DNA of 64,000 nt from Mycteria americana (lineage: Eukaryota > Chordata > Aves > Ciconiiformes > Ciconiidae). The notes under the pieces were generated by a model that was given only the letters and a program-made list of their open reading frames with translations, was not told where the DNA came from and did no database searches. Shown here piece by piece: positions 24,244-39,300 of the stretch. A program made the translations under genes and the position numbers. The DNA is taken from the NCBI RefSeq assembly GCF_035582795.1, contig NC_134368.1, positions 34,904,501 through 34,968,500 on the forward strand, written 5' to 3'. The first letter of the stretch is position 1. Every line of letters begins with the position of its first letter.

Positions 24244-24362
24244 ATTCTTTTTATTGATTGCTTGTCATGGCAACAGGAGGTGGTCCCTTTGAAGAAGGCA
24301 TGAACGATCAGGACTTGCCTAGCTGGAGCAATGAGAGCCTTGATGACCGGCTGAACAACACG
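24244..24362 (+). CDS. PCM1: PCM1 coding exon 1 (start codon)
   Basis: The acceptor is TATTTATTTTAG. Twenty-three untranslated bases precede ATG at 24267. The 32 codons end L-N-N-T at donor ACG|GTATAA, phase 0. The ATG is chosen because the peptide from it matches the human N-terminus and the next exon continues D-W-G-S-Q-Q-K-K. The 605-nt intron after it shows nothing notable. Confidence 0.95.
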
Positions 24363-27300
24363 GTATAATTAATCTTATCTTTCAGTTGCCATTTTATGCT
24401 GTACGTTAAAATTACCAGGTAGATTCTGTTAGTGGCAGGTAACAATGCAAAACTCTAACCCTTGTAAGTACAGCTTTACAGGTAAGTATCCGCAAAACCA
24501 ATGAAAATAATTGAGGTAGATGTGAGCAAGCAATGAGTGTAATTCAGAGGTTGTGAAGTCTGTAGATGTATTTATGGGAAGTGTTTTGGGTAGATAAAGT
24601 AGCTAGACACAAAAGGTGTAGGTGTCATGGAAGTGAAAACTCTAATTTTAAAAGTTCTAAACTGCTGAAGAATCTTCAGCAAAGAAGAAAAATACAATTT
24701 TAGCTTAATTTGAAATTAATTTAATGCATTGTAGCATGAAATGGGTTTAAAATTTCCTGACAAGCTATTTTTAATTTATGCAGTGGAGAAAATGACATTT
24801 TGTAATGTGACGTTTGCTCTAGAAAACTTAGTGCATATTTTGGTACCACTTTTTATTTTTGCTTCTAAAATTGAAGTAAACTCTCTTTCACTGAATTGAC
24901 ACATTTACTTTTTATCTATATGGATAACAAATAAGACTTTTTTTTCTTTCCTCTCCTTCCCCTTAAGGACTGGGGAAGTCAACAGAAGAAAGCAAACAGG
25001 TCTTCAGAAAAAAACAAGAAAAAGCTTGGTGGGGAAGCTGAAACAAGGCTTACTAATGATATATCTCCAGAATCCTCACCTGGAATGGGACGACGGAAGA
25101 CCAGAACTCCTCATAGTTTTCCTCATGCTCGGTACATGACCCAGATGTCTGTTCCAGAGCAGGCTGAACTGGAAAGGCTTAAACAAAGAATAAACTTCAG
25201 TGATCTGGATCAGGTTTGTGTGAATACTATAGCTACCACTGTAAATGTGACTACAAAATTTATTCAGCTATCTCTTAATAATTTGACAGATGAATAAAGA
25301 AAGCTTTCATAAGTGATTAAGGTAAAAAAAAAAAAAGCTTATAGGCACCACGGGAGCCAAATCAAAATTCTGATTTTGAACTTGAGAATTATGGAAAGTT
25401 CAAGAGTGTGGCTTTCCTATGCTTGAGAGTGTGCTAGCTGTCTTCACTTTCTTCCTCTCAATCATTAACAAATTCCTGTGTCCTCAAATCAGTATTTCTT
25501 GCTCATCATACTTGTCTACCACTCAAAAATATCTGTTACCTTATTTTGAAATCTCTTCTTGAAGGGCCAGTTTGTGATTCTGAACCTGTTATCCTTGTGG
25601 ATTAAGCAGAAGAGTAGCATTAAAAACTGCTCCTCAGTAGAGTGTAGAGAAATGCATGGCATGAATTCTTGAGCCATAACTGCTTCTTTGGGAATATGGC
25701 ACATTCGTCCTTCCCTTGTGCAAAACAATGAAAAGTATGAGGGATTAATTCTTTAGTAACAAGACATAAATTTCTGCTAACAGTTTCAGAATAGAGGCTT
25801 GTCAATCTTTGCCAGAGTTTGTTGTCAACTTGTTTGGGTTGTGAAGATTCTTTCAAATGCGATTCATTGCTTTGACTTAGAATATAAAGACTGGGCATAA
25901 CTTCCTGCCCAAACGTATGTTATGGCAACAAATTGCTATTCAGAAAGTTCTAAAGAAAAGCTGAAGTTACGAGGTATCGTATTCTGCGAGTATGTTGCTC
26001 TTTTATTATTGTTACTCTCTCAAATGTACCTGGAGAAGTAGGATGCCTTTCACTATAGTAAAGGTGGAGGCTACAGCAAGGATGAGGAACTAAGCTCTGA
26101 GGAACTGCAGAACCCTTTTGCTTCTCAGCTGTTCTGGGAGGGTGGGCTTGCTTGCTTTCTTTTCTCTATGGCAAAAATCACCCGCACTGTCTTTAGCTAG
26201 CTTTTGGCTAGTCAGTGACTAGTAAGGTAACTTTAAAATCAGTCTAATAGTACTGCAGAACTGGTAATCCAAGTAGTGAGACTAATCAGCATTGAGAATA
26301 TATTGGAGGAAAAAAATAAAGCAATTGTTCTTTCTTCTGTTTGTTTATAGAGAAGCATTGGAAGTGATTCTCAAGGGAGGGCAACAGCTGCTAACAACAA
26401 ACGTCAACTTAATGAAAACAAAAAACCATTCAACTTCCTGTCACTGCAGATAAACACTAACAAAAGCAAAGATCCTGCCTCAGGTTCCCAAAAAAAGGAA
26501 AGTGGGGTATCAGCGCAATGTAAAGAATTGTTTGGAGCTGCTCTAAGCAAGGATTTCTTGCAAAATTGTCAAGCCTCTGCTCAAGAAGATGGAAGGGGAG
26601 AACCAGCTATGGACAGTAGCCAGGTATTCACATACCCTATAAAGTCTGCAGAATATTGACTCTTAGAAAGGTTTTAATTACCTTGTTACTTTCCAGTGCA
26701 TCTTTCTAAATTTCCGAAAAGTGTAACTGTTATATCTTTATTAGGAATGCTTATATTCCCACTGTTCTAAAAGGCAACTTGAGGAAAATGTGAAACCAAA
26801 TTTAATCATGTATTGTTCTTTAGAAATCTGCTTATTGGTAACAGAAGCAGTATTAATTTTCATCTTAGAGGTTGGTTCTCTTTTATACAGTTCCAGAAAA
26901 TACTCTGACAGTTTTTTCATGTGTTAATATGAATATTTTCATATGTTAATGAGCTCAATTCTGTTTTAGCCTATGTCAACAAGAAGCCCCATGCTTCAGC
27001 CTTGCAACTTCACGCATGGATAAATCTATCCTTATAAAAGCTGTTGACTTTTAACCACTTGCAGAAGTGTGCTTATAGGATTGAAAGTACTAGTATGTCA
27101 CCCCTTTAATTACTACTTTGCTGTTGCTATCACCATGTCTTGTGCATTAAATACGTTAAAGCTGTAGCTGAATGCATTCAGTAATTTCAGTGTCTTTACA
27201 GATTGTGAGCAGACTAGTTCAAATTCGCGACTATATTGCTAAGGCCAGCTCCATGCGGGATGATCTTGTAGAGAAAAATGAAAGATCGGCCAATGTTGAG

Positions 27301-30300
27301 CGTTTATCACACCTTATAGATCACCTTAAAGAGCAGGAGAAATCCTATCTGAGATTTTTGCAAAAGATGCTTGTAAGTTTGAGAACATAATATATTTGTT
27401 TCTGCACTGTAAGCTCTTTTAGGAGTTGACCGTTGATGTTTTGATGGTGCTACTGGGGGTGTTGGTTTTGATACGTAGTACCTTCCATAATTCATTTTTA
27501 CTGCCCCCATTTTTACTTATATAAGATAGCTTTTGATTTATGCCAATGAAATATTTCAGGCTAGAGAAAATGAGGAGGATGATGTTCGGACTATAGATTC
27601 AGCTGTGGGATCTGGTTCTGTAGGTGAGAGCACATCGCTAAACATTGATGTGCAGTCTGAGGCTTCAGATACCACGGTAAGCTGCCTTTTAGTAATTAAG
27701 GTGCTAGAAATGAAGACTTTGTTTTGCTTTTGTCGTGATTGTTGTGATAGTGTCATAATCTACAGTTCAATTAGAAACTAGTAAATCCCCAAGCACTCTG
27801 TTCAGGAGGTGTTCATGCATGTGTGGATATTTTTAGGTTTTTTTTTTTATATGGGGGGAAAAAAAAGAATGATTCTGTCACAATGACAATGTATCTTGAT
27901 TAGTTTTTTAAAATATTTAGTCTTTCTTCACAGTGGAATAAAGAGTTAAATGTTTACTTTGGCAGAGCATGCACTGGATTGATGTAGAAAGGAATAGTTT
28001 TCTGTATGATTTTTCATCTATAACTTATTTTCTGTTAGTGGGGAAAACTTGCTGGTGTTGGGTGAGGAGAGGGTTAGAAATGAGTCATTAGTGGGCCATT
28101 GCTCAAGCATCTTCCTAGTAATATGATAGAAGTATTGACCTAACACAGAAGTTTCTCTCCTTTTTTGGAGAGATGAGCACCTTTCAGAAAATGTGTTCTG
28201 AATTTATTCTGAGATACACAGATAATCTTCCTTTCTATTTATAAAAGCTCTTGTATTAACATGGTTAACAATTCTTGTAGTAGATATAAAAGCATTTTAA
28301 TAACAACTTATTACATCTTACTACATAAAAACAACTGTTTTGCATCTTCCAATACTACTATACTGAGGAAAAGTACTAGAGAGTTGGTACTCTTTTAGCC
28401 AGTTAGTACTCTGAATGTCCTACAGATGAGGAGAATGTACGTGCTTGCAAGTAAAACAGCAGTTAAAACATTAAGAAGTTTTTGTAATTGTTTTTAGCTT
28501 TGTAAGAACTCTTTCTATCCCTGTAAAAAAAAATAAAATTATAGACATGGAAGATGTACTTTTAACTTTAAAAAAAAAAAAAATTGAAAAATGCAGAAAA
28601 AGACCAGTACAGTTTTTAAGAAGTATGCATGTAAACTTGCATTGTTCTTCATCTTTGCAAAATGCGTTTTAGTTTTATGTTTGGCTCTTCCTTTTGCATC
28701 TAATTTCTCTTTACATGCAGCTTGAATATATTACATGCAGAATGAATACTTCTAGTCTTATAAGGTTGATTGCTATATGGAGCCTTATTGTTTTGAAAAT
28801 TCTAAGAATGACTAAAAATGTGTTTGCTGTTTAGTAGACTTTTATATTAATTTTCATTATTTGAGAAGATATAAGTGGGTAGGTTTGTAACTTAAAAATG
28901 CATGCTAAGTTGGAGCACATGTTCAAAATCTAACATACTAAACTATTTAATAAAGGAGGTATCTTTTAGTTTGAGCATTCGGCCCCGCATTGAGGACAAA
29001 CTAGGGAATTCAGCTTCACAAGAACAGGTTACAGACATTGATGTTACACCAAGCCCTAAAGGGAAAAGTGACAGAGCTGCTCTGAATGACAGGGAAATCT
29101 GGCCTTATAGGATTAATAGCCAAGAACATGGATTGCCTTCAAAGGTACACTTCAAAATATTATTTTAGCCCCAAATAGGGTTTATACATGCTGATGTTCT
29201 TTTTTTTGTTCTTTTCTTTTTTTCTTTTCTTTCTCCTGTTAACTGCTTCAAATGTATCCATTACTTACAGTGAATGTTCCCGTTTGGCATGCTTATCCAG
29301 CTGTCTTTTCATTGAATGAATCTTCTTTGCCTAGAGTTTTTTTTCTTTAAATAGAGATGTTTGACAACTTTTTCTTCTGAAGTGTCAACATTGACAGAGA
29401 AAGTACTACATGTAACTGTACAGCAGGTGTTCTGGTTTTATGTAGATGATTCTTCCAGTTTTGCTGTTCTCCTTCTGGGAAAACATATTGTAAATGTGAC
29501 TTTCAGACACTTGTCATGTTTACACCAATAGTCTGTCAATGCAAATTTAAGCTAGTACCATATAGAGAAAATAAATGAGAGAATAGTAGCCTTAACTTGT
29601 TCCACAAATGTTTTTGTATAGCCGTTTATATAAATATTTGGTTGGAAGAGGGAAGACTAAGGGGCTTGGAGTCTAAAACTTCTTTTGTTATCTGTTACCA
29701 GCCTTTCTATGGCTTTGTCTCTTATTCTGATTAAAAAAAAAAAAAAGTTTTATTATTTTTTTTTTCCATAAAATAAAAGCCTTAAATGTTTTGTCAAGCT
29801 TATTAGCCTAAATGTAGGACTAAGCTTGACAAATTTGTTATATGCTTTTAATGAACTTAAGCAAATCTGGTACTTTAGAAAAAGCTTGGATTATTTAATA
29901 GGTGAGCAAGACTGAGATGCATCCCCTTTTTCCCTTTCTTCCCCTCGTTCCTTCCTGTGTTGATTTCATTGGGTACTCTATTTTACCTCTACTCTGCTTT
30001 TTATATATAAGATGAAAATTTGACAGGAATGATCAGTGCCAGTTGCAGTGCATGTTTTAGTGACGCTTCTTTGAGAAGTTTAGAATTCTGGATGTGTTAT
30101 CCTCTCTCTGCTGGAAAGTTGAGCATTCCCTAGTACCCAGAACTAGTTAATAACATGCCTGCTTCTATTCTGACATTTGGTGTGGAATTTTTGGACTGAG
30201 AGAATTTTGTACTTCAGGAACTCAGCACTATGTGGAGAGAAGATGATGCTTTTAAGTTAATGTTCTTTTTAAATACTTGTCAACTCCTAACCAAAAAGAT

Positions 30301-33300
30301 GCAATTTTTTCCGTGGCTTCATCTGCATAGTGCAATAATCCAGCTTCAGATAGGATCAGGATCTGAACTGTGGTTGTCTCATTAAAATACTTAATTTGCT
30401 GACAATCCTTGAATGAAAGTTTTGAGGCAAATCTCCAGCTTTTAATTAGGATAGGATGAGGAAAATAACTTAGTTTCAATGTATTTTAACTGCCCAACAT
30501 GCTTTCATTCCTTCAGATCTATTTCCATATGTTTGAAAATATGGTATAGAGGGGGTTTTGTGCATGTTTTTGTTTTGAAATTAGTTTACCTAAATCTGGT
30601 CTATTCTAGTATCTGTGGCATAAATATAGCATACAAAACTAAACACATTATAGGTTAGAGAAGAATAACTGCCCAAAAAGTTCTGCTGAAAATTTAAAGA
30701 TTTTAAGTCAGTAAATCGATCTAGGTCTTGTATTATATGTAGCTCCATGATACCACGCCTTATCTTGCTTAGCTTTACCAGTCTTATAACTTAATGCCCT
30801 CTTTTATGATTCAAAAGACAGAGGGATGCTTGGGTTAGTCTTTGGGCATGTTAAGGCAGCTGACTGGATTTCTAAAGAAAACTTAACCCCCAGGAGTGGT
30901 AAGCATGTCTTGGTGGTACAGGCTCCTTCCCTGTTGGATGTCTAAAATTTTTAGACTGAAAAGGACTACCAGAAAGGTGAAGCCGTTTCATTTTCACCTT
31001 TTTACACTAACCAGGCTGTTTGATTCTATTAAAGTCCTGTTTGTTTTGACACTTCTGGCACTAGTACTCAACAAATAAATTGTCATGATTATGGTAATGT
31101 TCTTCCATATCTTGCAGGCCAGAGATCCTCAACAGGAAGCTAAAGAGGAGTTGGAGAACTTGAAGAAGCAGCATGATCTATTGAAAAGGATGCTGCAACA
31201 GCAGGAGCAATTGAAGGCTCTTCAAGGAAGACAGGCAGCTCTTCTTGCTTTGCAGCATAAAGCAGAGCAAGCAATTGCTGTCATGGATGATTCTGGTATG
31301 TGGAACAATGGTGTCTTTGATAGTGTGTTAGCATGCTGATTGAATGATTAAAGCTGGAATTGTGGAATACACATTAAAAAAGTCTTCTTTATTTAAAAAT
31401 GCACTTTTTAAAAATTTTACTGCAAGGCTTCTATTTCTGAAAAAAGGTGACAATTTAACATTGTAAAATGATGTGTCAGTTAAAAACCACACAGCTGATT
31501 TTTGTGGTTTACTTGTAAAATCCTAAAAGTGTGGGGTTTTCTCCTAAGAATTGGTTTACCACGTCAGATCAGGAGCCTGCCTCTCACTCCATCATTGTGC
31601 CAGGCCTTTGAAGGAAAGAATCGGAGTGGGGGATACAGTGTCTTCTCTCCCTTTCTGCATCCTTCTGGCTATAGGCAGTTGATAGTTTGAGTTTTTGTTT
31701 GCTTTTTCATGGGATTTTTTTTTTTTTTTGGTGGCTGGTTGCTTGACAGTTTAATAGCCGTTGGTAGACTAATGGTTTATCCAGTAAAAGAAAGGAGGAA
31801 GTTGCTAAAGCAGTTACGTAAGTAAATATGAAACTAGAACTCTGAAATTCTGTGGCATGTAAACTGGGGGCATGGTCCTGATAATAGAGCACCACCATTA
31901 TGTTATAACCTTCAGTTTAAAAGCATTCTTCTAATTTGTTTTCATATATTCCCAACTTTTCAAAAATTGTCTTTGGGACAGAGACTTCTTTTTGATAATC
32001 TGCTTAAAGGTTGTCAGCAGAGTTGTTTTCTCAAGAGTTCAGTCTTGAAAGGGAGACAGTTGTCCTTGATTTGTGCACTGTTGACATGTGAATTATCTTT
32101 TGTTTGTTGGAAACTCATCCTGCGCCCCACCCCTCCCTAAATCCTCTTCAGTTTTCTTTGGAAATGGGGTACAGTTGTGTGTGCAGTTGTAGGGAATGAC
32201 ATTTTTGCACTGAGCAAGTTCAGATTCAGTCTGTGTTACTGTTCTATGACTCTTCCCCATCAGAGTTGCCATTAGGCTTGATTAGCAGTTCTTAGTACAG
32301 TTAGTTTTTGTATTTAAAATAGCTTCATTTGCAGAACTATAAGCATTGGTTTCTACATTTTACAAGAAGTCTCTCTTTAAGGTTCCTTGCTCTGATGAGC
32401 TCCTCTTTCTGCTTTTTTCTCCTGTCCTTGTTTTGATAGACTATAGGAAAGAAGGTGGAACTAGTTAAGAAAACTCTAGATTTTAGTGTAGGAGGAGAAG
32501 CAGAGAAGTTGGTAAGTAGAGAGCTTTTACAAAGCTACCACAGGAGCAAGAGAAGCAAGTGCCTTCAAAACGTGTTTCCTTGTTTCTTAAATGGTTTTCA
32601 GGAATTGCTTTTCTGCTATCTGGTCCGCAGCAGTAGACCTATGATGGAATCTGCTTTCTCCTCTTTCCGCAAATATGCAAAACTCCATCTTGATGAGGAG
32701 TGGGTAGATGAAGTCGGTAGAAAATAGGATTACTTATGATAAATTAGAACTTCATTTTTTTTAATTCTTTGGTGGTGTTTTTGTTTCACGTTTCCACTTA
32801 TGTCACTTTTAATAACAGTTTCTTACTGCTGTTTGTATTGACTTACTTAAAGATGTGGTATGTGCCAGAACTGTAGGGTAGGAAATGTAAAGATGCAAAT
32901 TCAACATAGGGCAAAATAAATGTTTTTAAATTTGAAAATAGTAAAACTTTATTGGACGGGTAACAAAGTCATGATCTATGGGGAAAATAATATTTGTGCT
33001 TGATTTTTCTTATGAAATATTGGTTCATATTTGGGGAAAAAGAAAGAGTTTTTTTGGATCTCTCAACGATCAGTTCCATATCTTAGTACTGTTTGAATCT
33101 GAGCTTTCAGGGAGGGGAAAAAAGCTTTCTTTTTAATGTATTCCTCTCAAAGCTTTTTGAAGGACAAACCCCCAAGACTCTGTTTGCAGCTGTAAAGATT
33201 ACAACTTATACAAAGATGAAAGCTTGGTGTGTTGTTAATTTACTATTTTAAGGAAGTAAAATTCCATGTACTGTTCTTAGTTTAGCTATACTAAGTAGTA

Positions 33301-36300
33301 ACAATTTTTTTTTCTAACAAGCAAATGTTTCCATCAACCCTAGACAACTTGGTTGTTTCCATTTTGCTCTGACCTTTTTAGCAAAATGCAGAACAGACTT
33401 ACAAAGTCCTTTTGTATGGTTCTTCACAAAGGAGCTGTGAGTTGGCTTGTTAGTATTTCTGTAATGGAAGTAATCTTCCAAGAGTAAAGTTGGTGGGAAG
33501 GACACAACATTAAAAATAATTGCTGTATTTTAAGAGGTGCAGTATATTGATGTTCTTGTTAAAGGCTATTTGATGAAAATATTTAGTTTATTTCATTGCC
33601 ATGGAAAAGTATTTACATTTTTTCCTCCTTCTTCTGCACACCCAGTTGTAACAGAGACTACAGGTAGTGTTTCAGGAGTAAGCCTCACATCAGAACTGAA
33701 TGAAGAATTGAATGACTTAATTCAGCGCTTTCACAACCAACTTCATGATTCTCAGGTCAGTCCTTGGATTGCACTGTGTAAGTTTTGCCATTGTCCATCT
33801 TTTCTTATTCTTTTGAACAGTGCAGTTAAACATTTGTCTTGCTTATTTGTGTGCATTTGCTAGTGGAATAATTAGGGTTGCTCCAAACTTGAAAGCTTGG
33901 CATCTTCGTGTTCTTAAGAGTTATTAGCTGACTGATCTATTCTTTCTGTCTCACAGTTTTCCATGGAAGTCCAGAGAAGTAGTTTCTGTATTGCAGTATA
34001 ATTATATATTAACTCAATGTATAATTGGGATAGCATGAGAGTGTTTTCAGTATCAGTTTCCCTTTATAATGTTCTTTGTTCTGGTGTTGAGCCTAGCAAG
34101 CCTATAAGAGAGCTTTTTGTTTCTTACAATTTATTTGGCTTTTTTCATAGTACTCTGAATAAAATGAAATTACTCTTTTTAGACACAGTCTGTGCCAGAC
34201 AATAGAAGGCAAGCAGAAAGTCTTTCACTTACCAGAGAGATTTCGCAAAGCAGAAACTCTTCAGTGTCCGAACACCTGTCAGATGAGAAGGCACAGCTTT
34301 TTAACAAGATGCGAATGTTGCAGGGTAAAAAGCAAAAAATGGACAAACTGTTAGGAGAACTTCATACACTTCGTGACCAACATCTAAATAACTCCTCCTG
34401 TAAGTAAATACAGGCAGAATTGTATCTTTTCAAGAATACAACTTTTTTAATGTGCACATTTGCAACATGGTCTTTCAACTTGCAACTAGTTAATGGAATG
34501 CAGGTGATAAAGCTGTGCTGGGGCAATATTATGTACCTGTTTTTTAATGGTATGTAAGTTTCTGGCTTAATGGAGAGCTCTACAAGTAATGATGATGAGT
34601 GTTTTTGCTAGTAGCACTTCGGTTCATAACATTATCAAAGTTGACTAATGGGAGGATGTGATGACGGGGTTTTTTCCTTCAAGGCTTGTCTGTAACATCT
34701 GACTTGTGGAGTGTACCATATGAACTTGATCTTTCTGTATTTTTATTACAGTACATCTGTATTTATGTACTCAGCACTTCAGATGTTAGTAGCTTTATGG
34801 AGTTCTGGGGTTTGTTTGTCCACTGTCAAAAGACTTTCTCATGTACTAGTCACAGGGACTTCAATCATAGGCCATACTAGAGGAACTTAACTGTATGAAT
34901 GGACTAGAGTTTTGTCCTGGTCCTTAGAAGGCTTTTTCTTCTCCTTAAAGTGTTGATGTGGGTCTACTTGCTGCTCTCACTTTCTATTTCTAGAAATACT
35001 TTTGTACTGGTGAAGTTTGTCCTAGAGCTGGAAATTTCCGAGGGCTGATCACAGCGTATTCTGGTTAACATTAAGAAATAAGCCACTTGAAGCATGCTTC
35101 TGGAGAAGGGCAGACTGATTTAATAGTTACATTACTACACCCCCATCTTTCTACATGTACTTAATGCTTATAATATGAATGCGTTTGGATATGATTTCAT
35201 CTAGCTGGAAAAAGCAAACATCAGATCTCAAATCTACATTCTACAGCATATGGACAAAAGAGCTTAGCAGAGGAAAAAAATTGATGGGATTTTTCTTTTT
35301 ATCATGTTGAAATGTTAAATTAAAAAAAAAACAAACAAACCAATTCAGCCATAAATAAACCCTTAAAAGAACTCTTTGGACAGATTCACAGCATGAAAGC
35401 TTCTGCTTCTGAAGTTTGATAAAGCTAAAAGGAACTGGCTGAAGTCTTGTTTACAAAAGCTACTTATTACTCTCTGCCTATTGGCATTGCATGCCATGAA
35501 ACTTAAGACAAAAGCCTTTGTTCTTCTAAGAAAAGAAGTTATTAACTGCTGTTTTGTATGTTGGTAGTATTTTCTATAGTTACTTTTTAATATAATTCAG
35601 TAAAGTGGGTTCCTTTTTGCAAGTTGTTCTTATGAGCTATATTTCTTTTCTGTAGTTTTTCCTGCTTCAGGTTCTCCTCAAAGGAGTATTGATCAAAGAA
35701 GTACAACTTCAGCTGCTTCTGGCCCTGTAGGCATAGTAACTGTTGTCAATGGTGAATCGAATAGCCTGGCGCCTGCTCCCTATCCTCCTGATTCCCTGGT
35801 TTCTCAGAATGAGAGTGAAGAGGATGACAATCTAAATCCAACAGAAAAGCTTCAGTAAAAGTTCTTTAACTTTTTTTCATGATGTGCTTTAGTGATTGAG
35901 TGTTACTTTTTTAATAAGTTCCGCATTAAGAAACCATTTCATACTTTAATCTACTTAATTTAGTATTATAGACCATTTTGTAAATGGTCCAAGATAGTTA
36001 AATGAGTTCAGAGCTTCGAGCAGAAGGTTCTTACAGCTAGGAAAAAGGCAGTAAACTTTAAGAACTATAAATTATATATGTACTTTTCAACTCTACATAG
36101 GTTTGATTAATATGACAAAACACATAGCATATTCTTTTTTTCTCCTCAGGAAGCTAAATGAAGTTCGTAAGAGGCTGAATGAGTTACGTGAGTTAGTTCA
36201 CTACTATGAGCAAACATCTGATATGATGACAGATGCTGTGAACGAAAACACTAAGGAAGAGGAAGAAACAGAAGAATCAGAAAGTGTTTCTGACCATGAG

Positions 36301-39300
36301 GATCCACAGCCTGTTACAAATATTAGGTTGTCATATTTTTTGTCATCCTAAATCTTTGTAGCTAAGTTGTTACAAGTTTCCTGAAGCAATACATTATTTC
36401 AGTCAACCATAAGTAACTTAATTAACTTTCCAAAATTTTTCATTTGAAGTAGCTTTCTTATACAGATGATTATTATTAATCTTGTGCTTGGTAACTTAGT
36501 TATATAGCAAATGTAGATTAGATTGGAAATTTAGAAAATCAGTATAAGAGACTTCAAAATCTGTAATTCCTTTGGGTTTAAGCACTGAATTATGCGTATG
36601 GAATTCCACTAGAAGGTTAACAGGCCTAGAGTAGAGAATTGGAATAAAAACAAACTTCAGTTTAGAGAGGCATTTAGAGCTATAGCCTAACAGGGCAACT
36701 ATGTGCATCAAGGATCTTCACTGTGCAGAAATGAATACTAATTTAGCTATAATCATATAAAGCTTTTATAATACAGACATATACCTTGAAAGCCTCTTTT
36801 ATTGTTGTAGATCTAGCATCTACAACATTTTAAAAATCTATTGGAGAGGTGGATATTGAGAAATTCTAAATGTTTGGACTGATTTTATAGAGAGTTGGGT
36901 TTTCTGTTGTTGTTAGGGGTTTTTTTTGTCTAAAAAGGGTCAGGTGACATTCCCATAAAAGCCAGTTAATAAAATGGACTCCATCGATATCAGTTCTTAA
37001 AAGTTAACATGAGTAATGCATTTTACCCTAGAAACCCTCAAGGAATCAGTAGTTGGAGTGAAATAAATAGCAACTCAAATGTACAGTGTGGAACTAATAA
37101 CAGAGATGGAAGACATCTTAATACAGACTGTGAAATAAATAACCGATCTGCTGCTAATATAAGGACTCTAAAAATGTCTTCTACTCTAGGTATGTTCTAA
37201 AGACTTCTATAATTTTAAGTCTTAGTGCAAATAATTCTGATAGCCACACAGAACTTGGGAGAACCTTGTTTGATGAGCAAAATGTTCAAGAGTGTAATCA
37301 TTAAGCTGATCTTTTTCTAACGTCTAGTGATTACAGTGGACTTCAGAAGTTCAATAATGTGTCATTGGTACTGTTTTGTTTCCTCCTCTCCCCACCTCCA
37401 GACTGTCATAATAGGGACGGTGACAAAGATACCCACCTGCCCCAAGGTGAAGATGATGAAGTGGAAGAAGATAGAGTTAGTGAAGATTCCGTATCTAGTC
37501 ACAGAAGCAGCCTGGGTGATGCTGCTGGAGATGCTGAGTTCGAGCAGAAGATCAATAGGCTTATAGCTGCAAAACAGAAACTTAGACAGTTACAAAACCT
37601 TGCTGCTATGGTGCAGGTATTTTATGAATATAAATGTGTGCACAAAAAGGTAGCATTCATTATTTCATGTAATGTATAACTTTTAATAGGGAAAAACACT
37701 CTGCTTAGTGTAACGTTTAAAATGCTCATTTTTAGGCTGGGAAAGAGAGATACTGGTTGATTTTTCTGAAGTCAAAGGTGATACTTCTGAAGTTCAAATC
37801 TGGAATTTTCTTGGGGGATGATAACCTACCAGTAGAATGGCCTTAATACTTAACCTTAGCACTGGATTACAAAATATGAACAAGAAGTCTAATTTTTTTA
37901 AAAAATAATATTGATCTACAGTTTTAAGCTTACAATAAATATTCTTCAGTTTTTGTTTTTGAATCTTAGATTTTGCAACATCTTTCATAAGCGAGGAAAA
38001 AATTACTTGTTTTCGATTAAAGTCTTCGGATGTTGCAACATGTTCAAGTTGGGGTATTTTGCTTTGGGTTTGGGGGGATGTTTTTGGTTTTTTAGACTCT
38101 TGAGGGCCAGCTATGAATTTACAGTGTTTTTAATTTAGAAGATCTCATGCTAATTTAGTGATGTTTATTAAAAACATTTTCATTAATCTAATGTCCCTAC
38201 AGAATGCTCACATTTGAACACCATCTAATGTAATGTCTGTATACTGAATACACATAGGTGTATCAGAAATGTAAAGGCTTTATGTGAGAACTGTAAAATC
38301 AGTCTCAATTAGAACATATGTTTTACAATAGCAACAGTATAAACACTATATTGTTATTTCAAGATTATACTGCTGTCAGAAATTTCTCAGCATCTGGATC
38401 AGGCTTGTTTTTTATCATCACTAAAGAGATGGTAACTGTACAGTGGTATAAATCAGTATTAGAGATGATACAGCAGCTTCCTTAATAAATAACCTAATTA
38501 ATGGCACATCTTCAATCTTTCCTTCATATTTACAAGGCTTGCATTTGTATGTACTCAGTAATGGTACTGTAGGTCTGCGTAGCTGTGTCATACTTGGTCA
38601 CTGATGATGTCTCCTGTTCAGCAGGTTCTGTATTAAGAACAATCACGTAGGAAAACAAAAGAAGCAGTGGCTACAGCTTTAATATTTTCAATTTAAGTTG
38701 AGAAATGAAAATACAAAAATTATGAAAACAAGAAAAGTGGAATAGAGAACTGTGTAGAAGACTTCCTAAAATATTTTAGAATTAACTTTCAAGAGTAATT
38801 TTGTTTTTATTTTAAGCTGTTAATAGTAACATTTAACTTCATGACTACAGTAATTAAGCAATCTTGTTCATCTTGGTCTCCTTCTATTCCTCTTTTTGCC
38901 TCCCCCTTTGTTTCTTGACATGCCTGTGTGTTTCTCTCCACTCAGTCGTAGGCATAAAATACAATTCAAGTGGTTTATGCTTCCAGAATGAGACAAGTTA
39001 TCTTGCATTTATAGTGGAAGTTTCAATAGTGTGAGCTTTTTAACTTCAAATTCTCTCATTAATTTAGTTTATCTTAGTCATGATGCCATGAAGATGATGA
39101 CTTCTCAGTTTATGATCCGAACTAAAGATAAAGCTATTCAGACTGTTTAGTTTTGAAAAATGAGTTTGACAAACTAAACTTGTTACATTTTGTTTATCAA
39201 CTTGAAAATAGTTTAACTGCCTTTCTGACATCTTTCTAGGATGATGATCCAGAACCTCAAGCAACAATTACAAATACATCTAATATTGGTGACTTGTTTT

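Noticed and set aside
32455..32727. 90-codon ATG frame in PCM1 intron 6
   Set aside because: There are no matching splice sites in a phase that joins exons 6 and 7, no homology to PCM1, and no retroposon hallmarks.
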